From assembly GCA_036741355.1 (NCBI GenBank), contig DAINSK010000002.1, forward strand, positions 62,001-126,000: a DNA stretch of 64,000 bases, in the 5' to 3' direction. The translations under genes and the position numbers were made by a program. Source of the stretch: JBBRGK01 sp036741355. Its GTDB lineage: Bacteria > Chloroflexota > Dehalococcoidia > CAUJGQ01. Shown here one piece after another: positions 15,457 through 23,606 of this stretch. How positions within the stretch are numbered: position 1 is the stretch's first letter; every line of letters starts with the position of its first letter. The notes under the pieces are model-generated. The model saw only the letters and a program-made list of their open reading frames with translations. It was not told the origin of the DNA and did not search any database.

Positions 15457-16970
15457 TCGCACAATCGCAACGCGCGGCATCCCTCCAATCTGATGCAAGT
15501 CGCGACGATAATTGGGCGAGCCGGCTGAAGGCTCTTCTGGCCACGCTCAACCCTCCGCTACGCGATCGCCGCTTTTGGGCAACTCAGACCCTGGTCGCCG
15601 TCATAGCGATCATTCACGACTCGGTCGAGATGTTTGGCTTCCTTCCGCATCTGGGCATGGCGTACTTCCTACCCATATCGCTGTTCTTTATCCCTGTCGT
15701 ATACGCCGCGCTTTACTTCGGCCTCGCGGGCTCTTTTGCAACCGCGCTCTGGTGCACGCTGCTTTGCGTGCCCAACTGGGTGTTATGGCACAGCGGCTCC
15801 GCGCGGGTAGGGGTTATCTCCCAGATGCTGATCGTGGACGCGATCGCCTTGTTTGTGGGCACCCGGGTTAATGAACAGATGAAGGCACGCGCGGAGGCGG
15901 AAGCAGCGTCCGATGCGCTTCGGACGTCCGAAGGAAGGTACAGGGGGCTTTTTGAAACCGCCGGCGAAGCAATTCTCGTCCTCGACAAAGGCGAGCGCAT
16001 CGCGGAGTGCAACACTGCTGCCGCCCTACTTCTTCAGAGGACAATCGAAGGCCTGCGAGACCAAAGTTTGCAGGATGTCTTTCCGCCTGATGTGGCTGCA
16101 GCGCTACGAGCCGCTATTCACGGCCTGGTTGGGGTGCGGAACGAGGGCGTGCGCCTCGAAAGCCCTGATGGCGCCGGCATCTGGATCGATCCCGTATGCA
16201 CGCCTTTCGCTGAACAAGCGGGGCTAACTCAGGTAGTGCTGCGCAACGTGACTGAACAGAAGCGTCGCCAAGCGGGGCTAGAGACGTACTCGGCCCAGAT
16301 CCTCAAGGCCCAGGAGGAGGAACGTAAACGGCTTGCTGAGGAGTTACATGATGATACCGTACAGTCGCTCCTCGTTCTCATCCGGACGTTAGACGACAGC
16401 GAAGTAGGGTTCGCGACTGACGCCGAGGGCCTTTCTGCGGTCCTGCGTGATGCTCACGGCCAGGCCGAGTCCATCGTCGACGCTTTGCGCCGATTCGCTC
16501 GCGGCTTAAGACCGCCCGCTCTAGACGATCTCGGTCTGGGTCCGGCGTTAGACAGACTAACAACCGAGCTCACGTCTCACTCTTCGGTCCAGGCGAGGCT
16601 GCTTGTTCAGGGCCGGGAACAGAGACTGCCTCCGGATATTGAACTGGCACTATTTCGGATTGGCCAAGAGGCGCTCCACAATGTTGAGCGGCACAGCAAC
16701 GCGGGGATGGTCCGAGTTACTCTGAGCTATCGGCCGGAACAGACCGACCTCGTCATCCAAGATGATGGCGATGGTTTCCGACCGCCACCGACGTTGGACG
16801 ACTTCGCTAATGAGAGCAAACTCGGACTCCTGGGCATGCAGGAGCGGGCCCGTATTGTGGGTGGCCGTCTCAGGATCCAATCGGCTCCGGGTTCTGGCAC
16901 CAAAGTCATGGCCGAGGTTCCGGCGCTCCGAGGGTCGCTGCAAGCGGTCGCGCTTGATACTCCCGTCTGA
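15453..16970 (+). CDS. NarL-type sensor histidine kinase with PAS domain
   Basis: A 505-residue membrane kinase. Hydrophobic segments at about residues 40-125 include LPHLGMAYFLPISLFFIPVV and FATALWCTLLCVPNWVLW; then a PAS domain (GRYRGLFETAGEAILVLDKG), a HisKA_3 dimerisation helix with the phospho-His in LAEELHDDTVQSLL, and an HATPase_c domain (NVERHSNA, DDGDGFRPP, LGLLGMQERARIVGG). There is little periplasmic sensing domain, so the signal may reach the membrane segments or the PAS pocket. The partner regulator is the overlapping upstream gene; the region downstream is convergent. Confidence 0.9.
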   Translation: MIAQSQRAASLQSDASRDDNWASRLKALLATLNPPLRDRRFWATQTLVAVIAIIHDSVEMFGFLPHLGMAYFLPISLFFIPVVYAALYFGLAGSFATALWCTLLCVPNWVLWHSGSARVGVISQMLIVDAIALFVGTRVNEQMKARAEAEAASDALRTSEGRYRGLFETAGEAILVLDKGERIAECNTAAALLLQRTIEGLRDQSLQDVFPPDVAAALRAAIHGLVGVRNEGVRLESPDGAGIWIDPVCTPFAEQAGLTQVVLRNVTEQKRRQAGLETYSAQILKAQEEERKRLAEELHDDTVQSLLVLIRTLDDSEVGFATDAEGLSAVLRDAHGQAESIVDALRRFARGLRPPALDDLGLGPALDRLTTELTSHSSVQARLLVQGREQRLPPDIELALFRIGQEALHNVERHSNAGMVRVTLSYRPEQTDLVIQDDGDGFRPPPTLDDFANESKLGLLGMQERARIVGGRLRIQSAPGSGTKVMAEVPALRGSLQAVALDTPV

Positions 16971-17033
16971 CACAGACGGTGGGAACAGGCGGCGGTTAGG
17001 CTTGCCATGTTCCGCCGCTGCTCGTCGGATGCA

Positions 17034-17064
17034 CCCCCGGAGCACAGTTGCCCCGGGGGTTCTT
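17034..17064 (+). terminator. probable terminator after the kinase gene
   Basis: A 7-bp perfect stem CCCCCGG / CCGGGGG with a 12-base loop is followed by TTCTT on the plus strand, in the gap between convergent genes. Confidence 0.5.
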
Positions 17065-17121
17065 AGCCGTTCTCGGTCGTGCACCGCCTGTGTGATGGTG
17101 GTCGTCCCCGACGGCCGATCG

Positions 17122-18213
17122 CTACTGGACGAGGAACGTGAAGCGTTGCCCCTTGTCGCGGTGCAGAAACGACGTTCCATCCGGATTCTTGCCGACCATG
17201 AAGCAGGCGGCCGCCCACCAGCCCGGCGTCAACTTGGCAACCTTCTCGCCGCTCTTGCCCGCATCGAGGTCCTCGAACACCTGCTGCCCCTTGATCATGG
17301 TGTAGTCTTCCTGGCCCGCGAACCTGCTGGTAATGAATTGACTGATGTTGCCCAGCGGGTAAACCACCAGGTCATGAGCCACGTCCATCTTGTTGTTGGC
17401 CTTGAACGTGACGTCGCCCGCCTTCGCGGTGAGCCGGTCCGGAATGAACAGCCAGGAGTCCTTCAGGGCCTCGGTCCCGGGCACCATGTCAACAGTGATG
17501 GTATTGCCGGGCGTTAGCACCGAGGCCGACGGACCGCCCGTCCCGACGACCGCAACCGTCAATGCCTGGCCGACATCGAAGTGGCGGTAGCTGGTTCCGT
17601 CCGGGTTGGCTCCCTTGATGAAGCAGGAAAGCTCGTAGAGGCCGGGTGTGACGGTGCCCTGGACGGCCTTGGTCAAGCCAACGTCGACCTCGCCGGTCTG
17701 TGCGACGAGTTGCTTCAAGTAGTCAGGCTCGCTCGCCGACTCGCCGGCCCGCTTCTTGTTCATGAGCGTGCTCACGTCCTGGAGCGGGTAGACCCAGAGC
17801 TCGTGCTTCATATTCCCGGCGACGACGAAGTTCACCGCCAGGGGACCTGCCGCCACGGCCAGCTTGTCGATGGAGAATATTGGATAGCCGTTCGCCTCCG
17901 AAGCCTTCACCGTCAGTGGTCCCGGCGGAATTGCCGCCGACGCAGCAGCTGCGGCCGCGGTCGGTGCCACCACGGTAGGTGCTGCCACGGTCGGTGGCGC
18001 CACGGTCGGTGCCGCGGCGCTTTGCGACTGTGTCGCTTGCGCGACGGTGTTCTGCGTCGCCGGCGGTTTGTTGCCGCCGCCGCCGCAGGCGGCGAGGAAG
18101 CCCGGTACCGTGGCCAAACCGAGGAGCGCGCCGCTACGTTGCAGCAGCGCCCGCCGGGTCATGGGCCGGACGGCAGCGCGCCGAGTTCGTGCCTGGAGAA
18201 AGTCGTACTTCAT
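17122..18213 (-). CDS. Two-domain cupredoxin-like lipoprotein
   Basis: A 363-residue exported protein. The N terminus combines a twin-arginine-like TRRALLQRSG stretch with a lipobox (FLAACGGGG), then an Ala/Pro/Val/Thr-rich linker of about 55 residues. Two homologous beta domains follow, each keeping a His-Cys-His set: KHELWVYPL with SCFIKGANPDGTSYRH, and HDLVVYPLGN with ACFMVGKNPDGTSFLH. These look like type-1 copper ligands, giving a tandem cupredoxin. GAGGA lies close to the ATG. It follows the cytochrome c gene, which suggests an electron shuttle on the outer face of the membrane. Confidence 0.75.
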   Translation of the reverse strand: MKYDFLQARTRRAAVRPMTRRALLQRSGALLGLATVPGFLAACGGGGNKPPATQNTVAQATQSQSAAAPTVAPPTVAAPTVVAPTAAAAAASAAIPPGPLTVKASEANGYPIFSIDKLAVAAGPLAVNFVVAGNMKHELWVYPLQDVSTLMNKKRAGESASEPDYLKQLVAQTGEVDVGLTKAVQGTVTPGLYELSCFIKGANPDGTSYRHFDVGQALTVAVVGTGGPSASVLTPGNTITVDMVPGTEALKDSWLFIPDRLTAKAGDVTFKANNKMDVAHDLVVYPLGNISQFITSRFAGQEDYTMIKGQQVFEDLDAGKSGEKVAKLTPGWWAAACFMVGKNPDGTSFLHRDKGQRFTFLVQ

Positions 18214-18281
18214 GGTGGTCCTCGTCCTTCTACTCCTTACGCTGCGCGGGCATGGCCCGGCAGGTTGTCATGAAACGGGCC

Positions 18282-18758
18282 TTACTTGCTCGGAGCCGGC
18301 GTCGCCGCTTTCACCGCGGACTGCAAGAAGGCATCAATGGCGGCGAGTTGGTCCGCACTTAGCGTCTGGTCCGAGAAGGCCGGCATGGCTCCCGGACCTT
18401 TGCGTACCGCCTGAGTCACAGTCTGCAGGTCGAAGCCGGCAATGGACGGTGCGAACGTTCCACCCTGGCCGCGTGATCCGTGGCAGGACGCGCAATCCGC
18501 TGCGTAGAACAGCAGCCGGCCCAGCACCACCCGGTCACCAGTGCTTGCCGCGTTTCCGGCTAGGCCCAGGCGCACGAAGGGCACGGGCGTGCCCACCATC
18601 GTCCGCCTGGTGCGGTCGTAGCCCTGGTCGTAGCCCGTGGCCAGGTTCCCGTGGGTATACGGGCTGCGGAAGAAAATCACCAGCAGGGATGTGCCGAGGA
18701 CGACGACCAGCAGACCAAACAACACGGGAACGACCAGGAACTTTGTGCGCTTCATCAC
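18282..18758 (-). CDS. Membrane-anchored monohaem cytochrome c
   Basis: A 158-residue protein with an N-terminal membrane helix (residues about 6-28, FLVVPVLFGLLVVVLGTSLL) and a class I cytochrome c domain: haem motif CASCHGSRGQG and a likely Met ligand in GPGAMPAFSDQTLS, followed by a C-terminal helix. It would carry electrons outside the membrane between the quinol-linked NrfD complex upstream and the cupredoxin lipoprotein encoded 68 bp downstream. The upstream gap of 242 bp to the SPFH gene contains a strong inverted repeat and perhaps a separate promoter. Confidence 0.88.
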   Translation of the reverse strand: MMKRTKFLVVPVLFGLLVVVLGTSLLVIFFRSPYTHGNLATGYDQGYDRTRRTMVGTPVPFVRLGLAGNAASTGDRVVLGRLLFYAADCASCHGSRGQGGTFAPSIAGFDLQTVTQAVRKGPGAMPAFSDQTLSADQLAAIDAFLQSAVKAATPAPSK

Positions 18759-18879
18759 CCACCCTCGCTTTGGCCCAGGACTTCATCGGCGAGACTGCAA
18801 GCATCAGCCCCAACCACCTCGTTCGCCTTTGTAGGTCCCCCTGTCTAGTGGCTTTTAACTTCGACGCCTCCTTTCTCGG

Positions 18880-18910
18880 CCCCGGGTGGCGTTGCACGAG
18901 CCGCCCGGGG
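18880..18910. other. strong inverted repeat upstream of the cytochrome c gene
   Basis: CCCCGGGTGGC and GCCGCCCGGGG form an 11-bp stem with one G-T pair and a 9-base loop, in the 242-bp gap between the SPFH and cytochrome c genes. No T-run follows on either strand, so it is either a terminator of another kind, an operator, or an mRNA-stability element between the two halves of the operon. Confidence 0.5.
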
Positions 18911-19000
18911 AAATCAACTCGCGTCGCATCCGTGCATCGTCTCCTCACCGCTTGGGGACCGGTGAAACATCGTGCTACGGCGAGTGCCACCCGTCTCGAC

Positions 19001-19798
19001 TTACTGACGGTTCGGCATGTTCGCGACGTTGGCCAGGCTGGCTAGTCCGCCCAGGTTCATAGAATTGAGCGCTGACGCCGGCACCAGGATGACAGTACCG
19101 TTTCCGCCCCTCATCACCTCAAAAAGCATGTTCATGCCGCGAAGCTGCATGCCGTTCGGGTCAGCGGCATAGACTTGGGCGGCATCCGCGAAGCTCTGCG
19201 CTACCTTCCTCTCGCTCTCGCCTAGCAGCACGCGAGCGGCACTCTCACGTTCGGCCTGAGCGTACCTGCTCATTGCGTCCATGAGTGACAAAGGAATCTG
19301 GATGTCGCGGATCTGTACCGACGCAACCTTGACGCCCCAGGGCTCGGTCTGCGCGTCCATCGTTTTGGCGAGGTAGTCGTCGATTGACTGGCGATCGGAG
19401 AGTAATTCAGCGAGGTTGGTGCGGCCGATCACATCACGAAGAGCTGCCTGCGCTCCACCGAGCACCGCCGACCTGTAGTCCGCTACCCGAATCGCCGCCC
19501 ACTCGGGGTTGACGGTGGCCCAGAAGACGATCATGTCGACCGTCACCGACGCCCCGTCTTTGGTAAGTGTTTGCTCCGCGCGGAGTGGTGACGTAATCGT
19601 GCGCAGGTCGATGGTAAATGGCGTCCGTTCGATAAACGGTAACAGGATAAACAGGCCCGGGCCACGCACGCCGGTGAAGCGTCCGAGGCGCAAAACCACT
19701 TTGCGCTCCCACTCAGAACAGATGCGCAGGCTGCTTGGCACGATTACCAGGAGCAAGAAAACGAGGAGGGCGAGCACGACAATGATCAGGATGGTCAC
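19001..19798 (-). CDS. SPFH/band 7 (stomatin/slipin-like) protein
   Basis: A 265-residue membrane protein: one N-terminal helix (ILIIVVLALLVFLLLVIVPS), then an SPFH domain (ERKVVLRLGRFTGVRGPGLF, TKDGASVTVDMIVFWATVNP, DVIGRTNLAELLSDRQSIDD), a coiled-coil stretch YAQAERESAARVLLGESERK, and a Gly/Asn/Leu-rich end. Slipins oligomerise into membrane scaffolds and usually pair with an NfeD protease partner; none is present here. Its position between respiratory genes suggests scaffolding of this electron-transfer assembly. Confidence 0.88.
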   Translation of the reverse strand: MTILIIVVLALLVFLLLVIVPSSLRICSEWERKVVLRLGRFTGVRGPGLFILLPFIERTPFTIDLRTITSPLRAEQTLTKDGASVTVDMIVFWATVNPEWAAIRVADYRSAVLGGAQAALRDVIGRTNLAELLSDRQSIDDYLAKTMDAQTEPWGVKVASVQIRDIQIPLSLMDAMSRYAQAERESAARVLLGESERKVAQSFADAAQVYAADPNGMQLRGMNMLFEVMRGGNGTVILVPASALNSMNLGGLASLANVANMPNRQ

Positions 19799-19868
19799 GA
19801 TAGCACCTCAGTCCTTTCTTTGGGGAGCATGCTTAGCTGGCGGCCACCGTTATGGCCCAGGTGGTTCA

Positions 19869-20588
19869 TCACCCGAGCCCCCTCGGCAATGCCTCTTCCG
19901 GGGCAACCAATTCGCCTGCATCGAATGCGATCTCGCCGAGGAACCATGCGTCCTGGTCAGGCAGCTTGCCTGCCTGAACTGCTATCTCGCCGAGGAACCA
20001 CGCCGCCGTCCCGTAGAGTGACCAGACCACCAGCAACACCGCGGCGATCGGCCAGCCGCTGAGGAACCAGTGCGGCACGACCCCGGCGAGCTGGTTCTGG
20101 CCGGGCGGGGCGTTGAGCCCTGGCAGCAAGACGCCGGCCTGCTGCTGGTACAACTGCTGATTGCCCGTGACCGTTACCTGGGCAGTGCCAGTGGAGGCGG
20201 CGTAAGTGCTGTCCCCCGCGAAGACCGCCGTGAACGTGAGCGTCCCGTTCTGCCGGGCGACGAACTGGGCCACGGCGAGGCCGGTCGCATCCGTCGTCGC
20301 CTCGGCGAGGACCGTATCCCCGCTGGCCTGGAGAAACCTCGTGTTGGTCGTGAAGTCGATACGCGCTTTAGGAATCGGTGCTCCACCGACGCCTACCAGC
20401 TTCGCCTGCAAGGTCACGGTCTCTCCCAGCGCGATGTTAGGAGGGCCGGCCACCCCGATCGCCGTCGGCTCGGTGCCGGCGGTCTGCGCCTCTGCCCGGG
20501 TCGCGGCCAGCGCAGCCCAGGCGAACAGCGCCAAGAGAGTTACCGCCAGAACCCTTTGAGCTCGCCGGAGTTCACTGCTCGTGTTCAT
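19869..20588 (-). CDS. Ig-like domain membrane protein (module A)
   Basis: A 239-residue exported protein with a signal peptide (VLAVTLLALFAWAALAATRAEA), one bacterial Ig-like (Big-type) domain (residues about 40-140, ALGETVTLQAKLVGVGGAPI, TTDATGLAVAQF), and a C-terminal membrane helix (WPIAAVLLVVWSLYGTA). The end carries an 18-residue tandem repeat beginning AWFLGEIA twice, mirrored in the DNA by two near-identical stretches, probably a recent slip. It overlaps the NrfD stop by ATGA. Its counterpart in module B has an additional cupredoxin domain that is missing here. Confidence 0.72.
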   Translation of the reverse strand: MNTSSELRRAQRVLAVTLLALFAWAALAATRAEAQTAGTEPTAIGVAGPPNIALGETVTLQAKLVGVGGAPIPKARIDFTTNTRFLQASGDTVLAEATTDATGLAVAQFVARQNGTLTFTAVFAGDSTYAASTGTAQVTVTGNQQLYQQQAGVLLPGLNAPPGQNQLAGVVPHWFLSGWPIAAVLLVVWSLYGTAAWFLGEIAVQAGKLPDQDAWFLGEIAFDAGELVAPEEALPRGLG

Positions 20589-22000
20589 GAGTCGCTCCTT
20601 GCCATTGCCGGCGCCGGTTCGGGAACCGGGGCGCGACGACGTGCATCTTCGACCTCGGGCTCCGGCTCCGGCCCACGGTGCTCCACCACCTCCCACACGG
20701 AGACCATGGGGAAGACCTTGACGAACACTGAGATGATGAGCGCAAAGAGCGCGACCGCGCCGGCGAAGATCGACCATTCGGTCAGGGTCGGTGCGTACGG
20801 CCGCGCGGTGTACGGCATCAGTGGTACGCGGAAGCCACCCACCACGATCAGGTACCGCTCCAGCCACATCGACACGACCACCAGAGCGGCTGCCGTGATG
20901 ACGCCGCGAACGCTGCGGGTCGCGGGGATAACCATGATCAGCACCGGAACGATGAGGCCGCCGACGATGTAAAACCAGAAGAAGGGAGCCAGGTACCCCG
21001 TCATCAGGTCCTGGAAGTGGAATGGGACGCCGGCCTCCATCTTGTAGCCCTCGGTGACGTACTCGGAGAGGTTGAAGTACATCATCACCAGCGCCATGCC
21101 GGCCAGGAGGTAGCCGAGGCAGACGAATTGCGTGCGGGTGATGTACTCCTCCAGGTGCAACACGCGGCGCAGCACGGCCATCAGCAGGATGATCGCGGCG
21201 ACTCCGGAGAAGATCGCGCCGGCGACGAAGTATGCGCCGAACACGGTGCTGTTGAACGGCACCCGCAGCGTCATGGCAAAGAGCCACGAGATGACGGTGT
21301 GCACGGATACCGCGACCGGGATGATGACCAGCATCATGATGGTCATCGCCCGCTCGAGCGCCTTGCGCTGGCCCGGCGTACCGGTCCAGCCGACCGCCGC
21401 GACGCTGAAAAACGTCCGTTTCCAGCGCGCCGCGCTCGGGCCCAGCCGGTCGCGACACAGCGCGAAGTCCGGGACGAGGGGGAGGAACAGGTAGAGCGTG
21501 CTGCCGCACAGGTACGTCGTGACCGCGATGACGTCCCACAGCAACGGCGACTGCCAGCGCCCGTAGAACAGGAGGTTCAGAACGCGGTCGGGCCGCCCCA
21601 TGTCGATCAACGGCATCAGGCCGCCGACCATCAGCGCCACCACGGTAATGAACTCCGCCATGCGCGTGATCGACAGTTGCCAGCGCGCCTTGAACACCCG
21701 CAGGATCGCGGACAGCAGCGTGCCCGCGTGGCTGATGCCGATGAAGAAGACGAAACTGATGATGTATAGCCCCCAGGAGATGCGGTCCCGCATCCCGGTG
21801 ACGATGAGGCCGTGCTGCAACTGGTGCACGTACATCGTGAGCGCCCAGGCGATCACCATGAGCAGGAAGCCAATCCACGCATAATAGCGCCAGCCGGTGT
21901 GCGCCAGCGGCGCAAGTACGCGACCTTCGAGCCGGCCGCGCCAGGCCGGAGTGACGCCTCGTGCTTCTGGGCCGGGAGTTGTAGGCGTAGAAGCGGTCAC
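20585..22000 (-). CDS. NrfD/PsrC-like integral membrane subunit (module A)
   Basis: A 471-residue polytopic protein with eight to ten membrane helices. GMRDRISWGLYIISFVFFIG, ADMGRPDR-type loop (LIDMGRPDRVLNLL), SVHTVISWLFAMTLR and FNSTVFGAYFVAGAIFSG are family landmarks of NrfD/PsrC/ActC, the quinone-reactive subunit that trades electrons with a 4Fe-4S partner. GTG 22000 is chosen: it overlaps the Fe-S gene stop (GTGA), and upstream in-frame sequence is antisense-like. The C-terminal tail is rich in Glu/Pro/Arg. No molybdopterin subunit is adjacent, so the electron donor or acceptor is open. Confidence 0.88.
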   Translation of the reverse strand: MTASTPTTPGPEARGVTPAWRGRLEGRVLAPLAHTGWRYYAWIGFLLMVIAWALTMYVHQLQHGLIVTGMRDRISWGLYIISFVFFIGISHAGTLLSAILRVFKARWQLSITRMAEFITVVALMVGGLMPLIDMGRPDRVLNLLFYGRWQSPLLWDVIAVTTYLCGSTLYLFLPLVPDFALCRDRLGPSAARWKRTFFSVAAVGWTGTPGQRKALERAMTIMMLVIIPVAVSVHTVISWLFAMTLRVPFNSTVFGAYFVAGAIFSGVAAIILLMAVLRRVLHLEEYITRTQFVCLGYLLAGMALVMMYFNLSEYVTEGYKMEAGVPFHFQDLMTGYLAPFFWFYIVGGLIVPVLIMVIPATRSVRGVITAAALVVVSMWLERYLIVVGGFRVPLMPYTARPYAPTLTEWSIFAGAVALFALIISVFVKVFPMVSVWEVVEHRGPEPEPEVEDARRRAPVPEPAPAMARSDS

Positions 22001-22974
22001 CTGGTCCACTTTGCGGCACCTTTCGCGACGTTCTGCCAGGGCCACACGGTCTTCATCCGGCCCCTGGTGAACGCGCTGCGACCCACGGCCTCGCCGTGGC
22101 CCGGGATGTAGAAGACCCGCGGTTCGGTGCCGAGTTCCTCCTTTTGCCGGTAGGCCGAGTTCTCCTCGAGGAATCGGTAGATCTCCACGACTTCGCGCCC
22201 GTTGGTCGCCAGGCCCTCTTCGAGGTCGCCGTAGTAGATGGCGTGGTTGGGACAGGCGTCGGCGCAGTAGGGCAGCCGGCCCGCCCGTGCCATGTCGGGG
22301 CAGAAGTCGCATTTCATCGTCGTCCCGCGTTGCGCGGGCGACTGTTGTTCTACGTCGAGCTTCATGGCCAGGGCTTCGGGGGGTTGTGGCGACGTCCCCC
22401 AGGTGAAAAAACGCCGGTCGTAGGGACAGGCTGCCATGCACATCCGGCAACCGATGCAGCGGTAATGGTCGATCAGCACGGGGCCTTCGGGCGTGGAGAA
22501 GGTCGCTCCCACCGGGCAGACGTTCACGCAAGGCGGGTTCTGGCAGTGTTGACAGGGCAAGGGGATGAACTGGGTGCCGCCTCCGTGCAGATCCGCCTCA
22601 AAGACCTGGATCCACTCCATCGGCTCCGGTGCGTAATGCCCCTGGATGCAGGCCGCAGTGCACTGCGGCGGCTTGCCGACCGATTGGCACCCGTCGCAGC
22701 GACGCAGGTCGATCACCATCGCCCATCTGCGCAAGCGGCCCTGGGGTTCTGCCGGTGCCGCGCTCGCCGTTGTATCGGTTATGCCCGCTATGCCGGCCAT
22801 GGCATCCGTCAGAACCAGCGGAGCTGCCACACTGCGCCCGGCCAGCGCTCTCCCGGCCCAAGCGAGCAGAGGAACGGCGGCGGTGCCGGCAGCCAGTACC
22901 CGGAGCAGGGCGCGCCGGCTGACGCTCCCGCCCTTGACGGGTTCCGACGCCGGTCGATCCTTCGCCTGACTCAT
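21997..22974 (-). CDS. NrfC/HybA-like ferredoxin subunit, four 4Fe-4S clusters (module A)
   Basis: A 325-residue exported Fe-S protein. A signal with SRRALLRVLAAGTAAVP (twin-arginine) precedes four cysteine groups: RCDGCQSVGKPPQCTAAC, PCQHCQNPPCVNVCP, RCIGCRMCMAACPYD and KCDFCPDMARAGRLPYC with ADACP. This is the electron-wire subunit of the DmsB/PsrB/NrfC family, outside the membrane and docked on NrfD. ATG 22974 is preceded by AGGAAGG. It is about as similar in layout to 28502-29509 as expected for a tandem duplication. Confidence 0.88.
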   Translation of the reverse strand: MSQAKDRPASEPVKGGSVSRRALLRVLAAGTAAVPLLAWAGRALAGRSVAAPLVLTDAMAGIAGITDTTASAAPAEPQGRLRRWAMVIDLRRCDGCQSVGKPPQCTAACIQGHYAPEPMEWIQVFEADLHGGGTQFIPLPCQHCQNPPCVNVCPVGATFSTPEGPVLIDHYRCIGCRMCMAACPYDRRFFTWGTSPQPPEALAMKLDVEQQSPAQRGTTMKCDFCPDMARAGRLPYCADACPNHAIYYGDLEEGLATNGREVVEIYRFLEENSAYRQKEELGTEPRVFYIPGHGEAVGRSAFTRGRMKTVWPWQNVAKGAAKWTR

Positions 22975-23308
22975 GACCTTCCTCGCGTCGTCGCAACGTG
23001 GACGCCGCCGGGCATCAGTCGGGGTACCGTTCGGCCGGCGGTATGCTTCTGTTGCGGAGGGGATGTGCGCGCTTCTGACATCGCCTAACGCTCCAGGCTT
23101 CTGACCTGATATCAGCGTAAGCAGGCGGATGTGGCGTCCGCCATCGGGCGTTACACGACATCGACCACCGTCATTTGTCGGTACCGCACCCGCTAACTGG
23201 CGGGTGGCGTGGGGGGGAAACCCGCTTGTAACGAGCGCAGATGCCATGCAAATTCTTGGCAGGGCGCCGCGTTTCGGACGGAGGGTGACGCCGAAGGCGG
23301 GGCCTGCG

Positions 23309-23546
23309 ATGATGCGCGTTGCACTGGTTGAGACCATGTCCTGGTACGGGAGGGCGTGCCCTGGGGCTCGCAGCTCACGGGTTGACGAACAAAGCGATCG
23401 GAGCCCAGCTCGGCATCAGTCCACGGACCGTTCAGGACCACTTTGAGCACATCTTTGCGAAGCTTCAGGTCAGCTCACGGACCGAAGCGGTGGCAAAAGC
23501 GATGAGCATGGGTCTGCTCGGCAAAGACGAGGAGATCGGCGAATGA
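23309..23546 (+). pseudogene. collapsed NarL-type response regulator (module A)
   Basis: The first codons (ATG ATG CGC GTT GCA CTG) and the flanking 200 bp match the intact regulator at 29737. A G is missing just after GTTGAG, and then about 420 bp encoding most of the receiver domain are deleted; the reading resumes in the HTH (LTNKAIGAQLGISPRTVQDH) and ends at the same KDEEIGE stop. Neither phospho-acceptor Asp nor receiver core remains. It is a decayed copy rather than a functional short regulator. Confidence 0.85.
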
Positions 23547-23595
23547 ACGGCGACGCGTTAGCGGCCGTGAGCGAACCTTGGCGTGTACCGCCCCG
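23543..23595 (+). pseudogene. 5' remnant of sensor histidine kinase (module A)
   Basis: About 17 codons starting ATG AAC GGC GAC GCG match the first codons of the kinase at 30390, including the ATGA overlap with the preceding regulator. Homology stops near CCGCCC, just before the end of the lipoprotein gene at 23607. The rest of the kinase is gone; this marks the right-hand edge of copy A. Confidence 0.8.
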
Positions 23596-23606
23596 AGAGC
23601 CTTCGC

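Noticed and set aside
19869..22019. 716-codon minus-strand frame joining an Ig domain with upstream sequence
   Set aside because: The upstream part is the shadow of the NrfD gene; the real gene starts at 20588 with an ATGA overlap.
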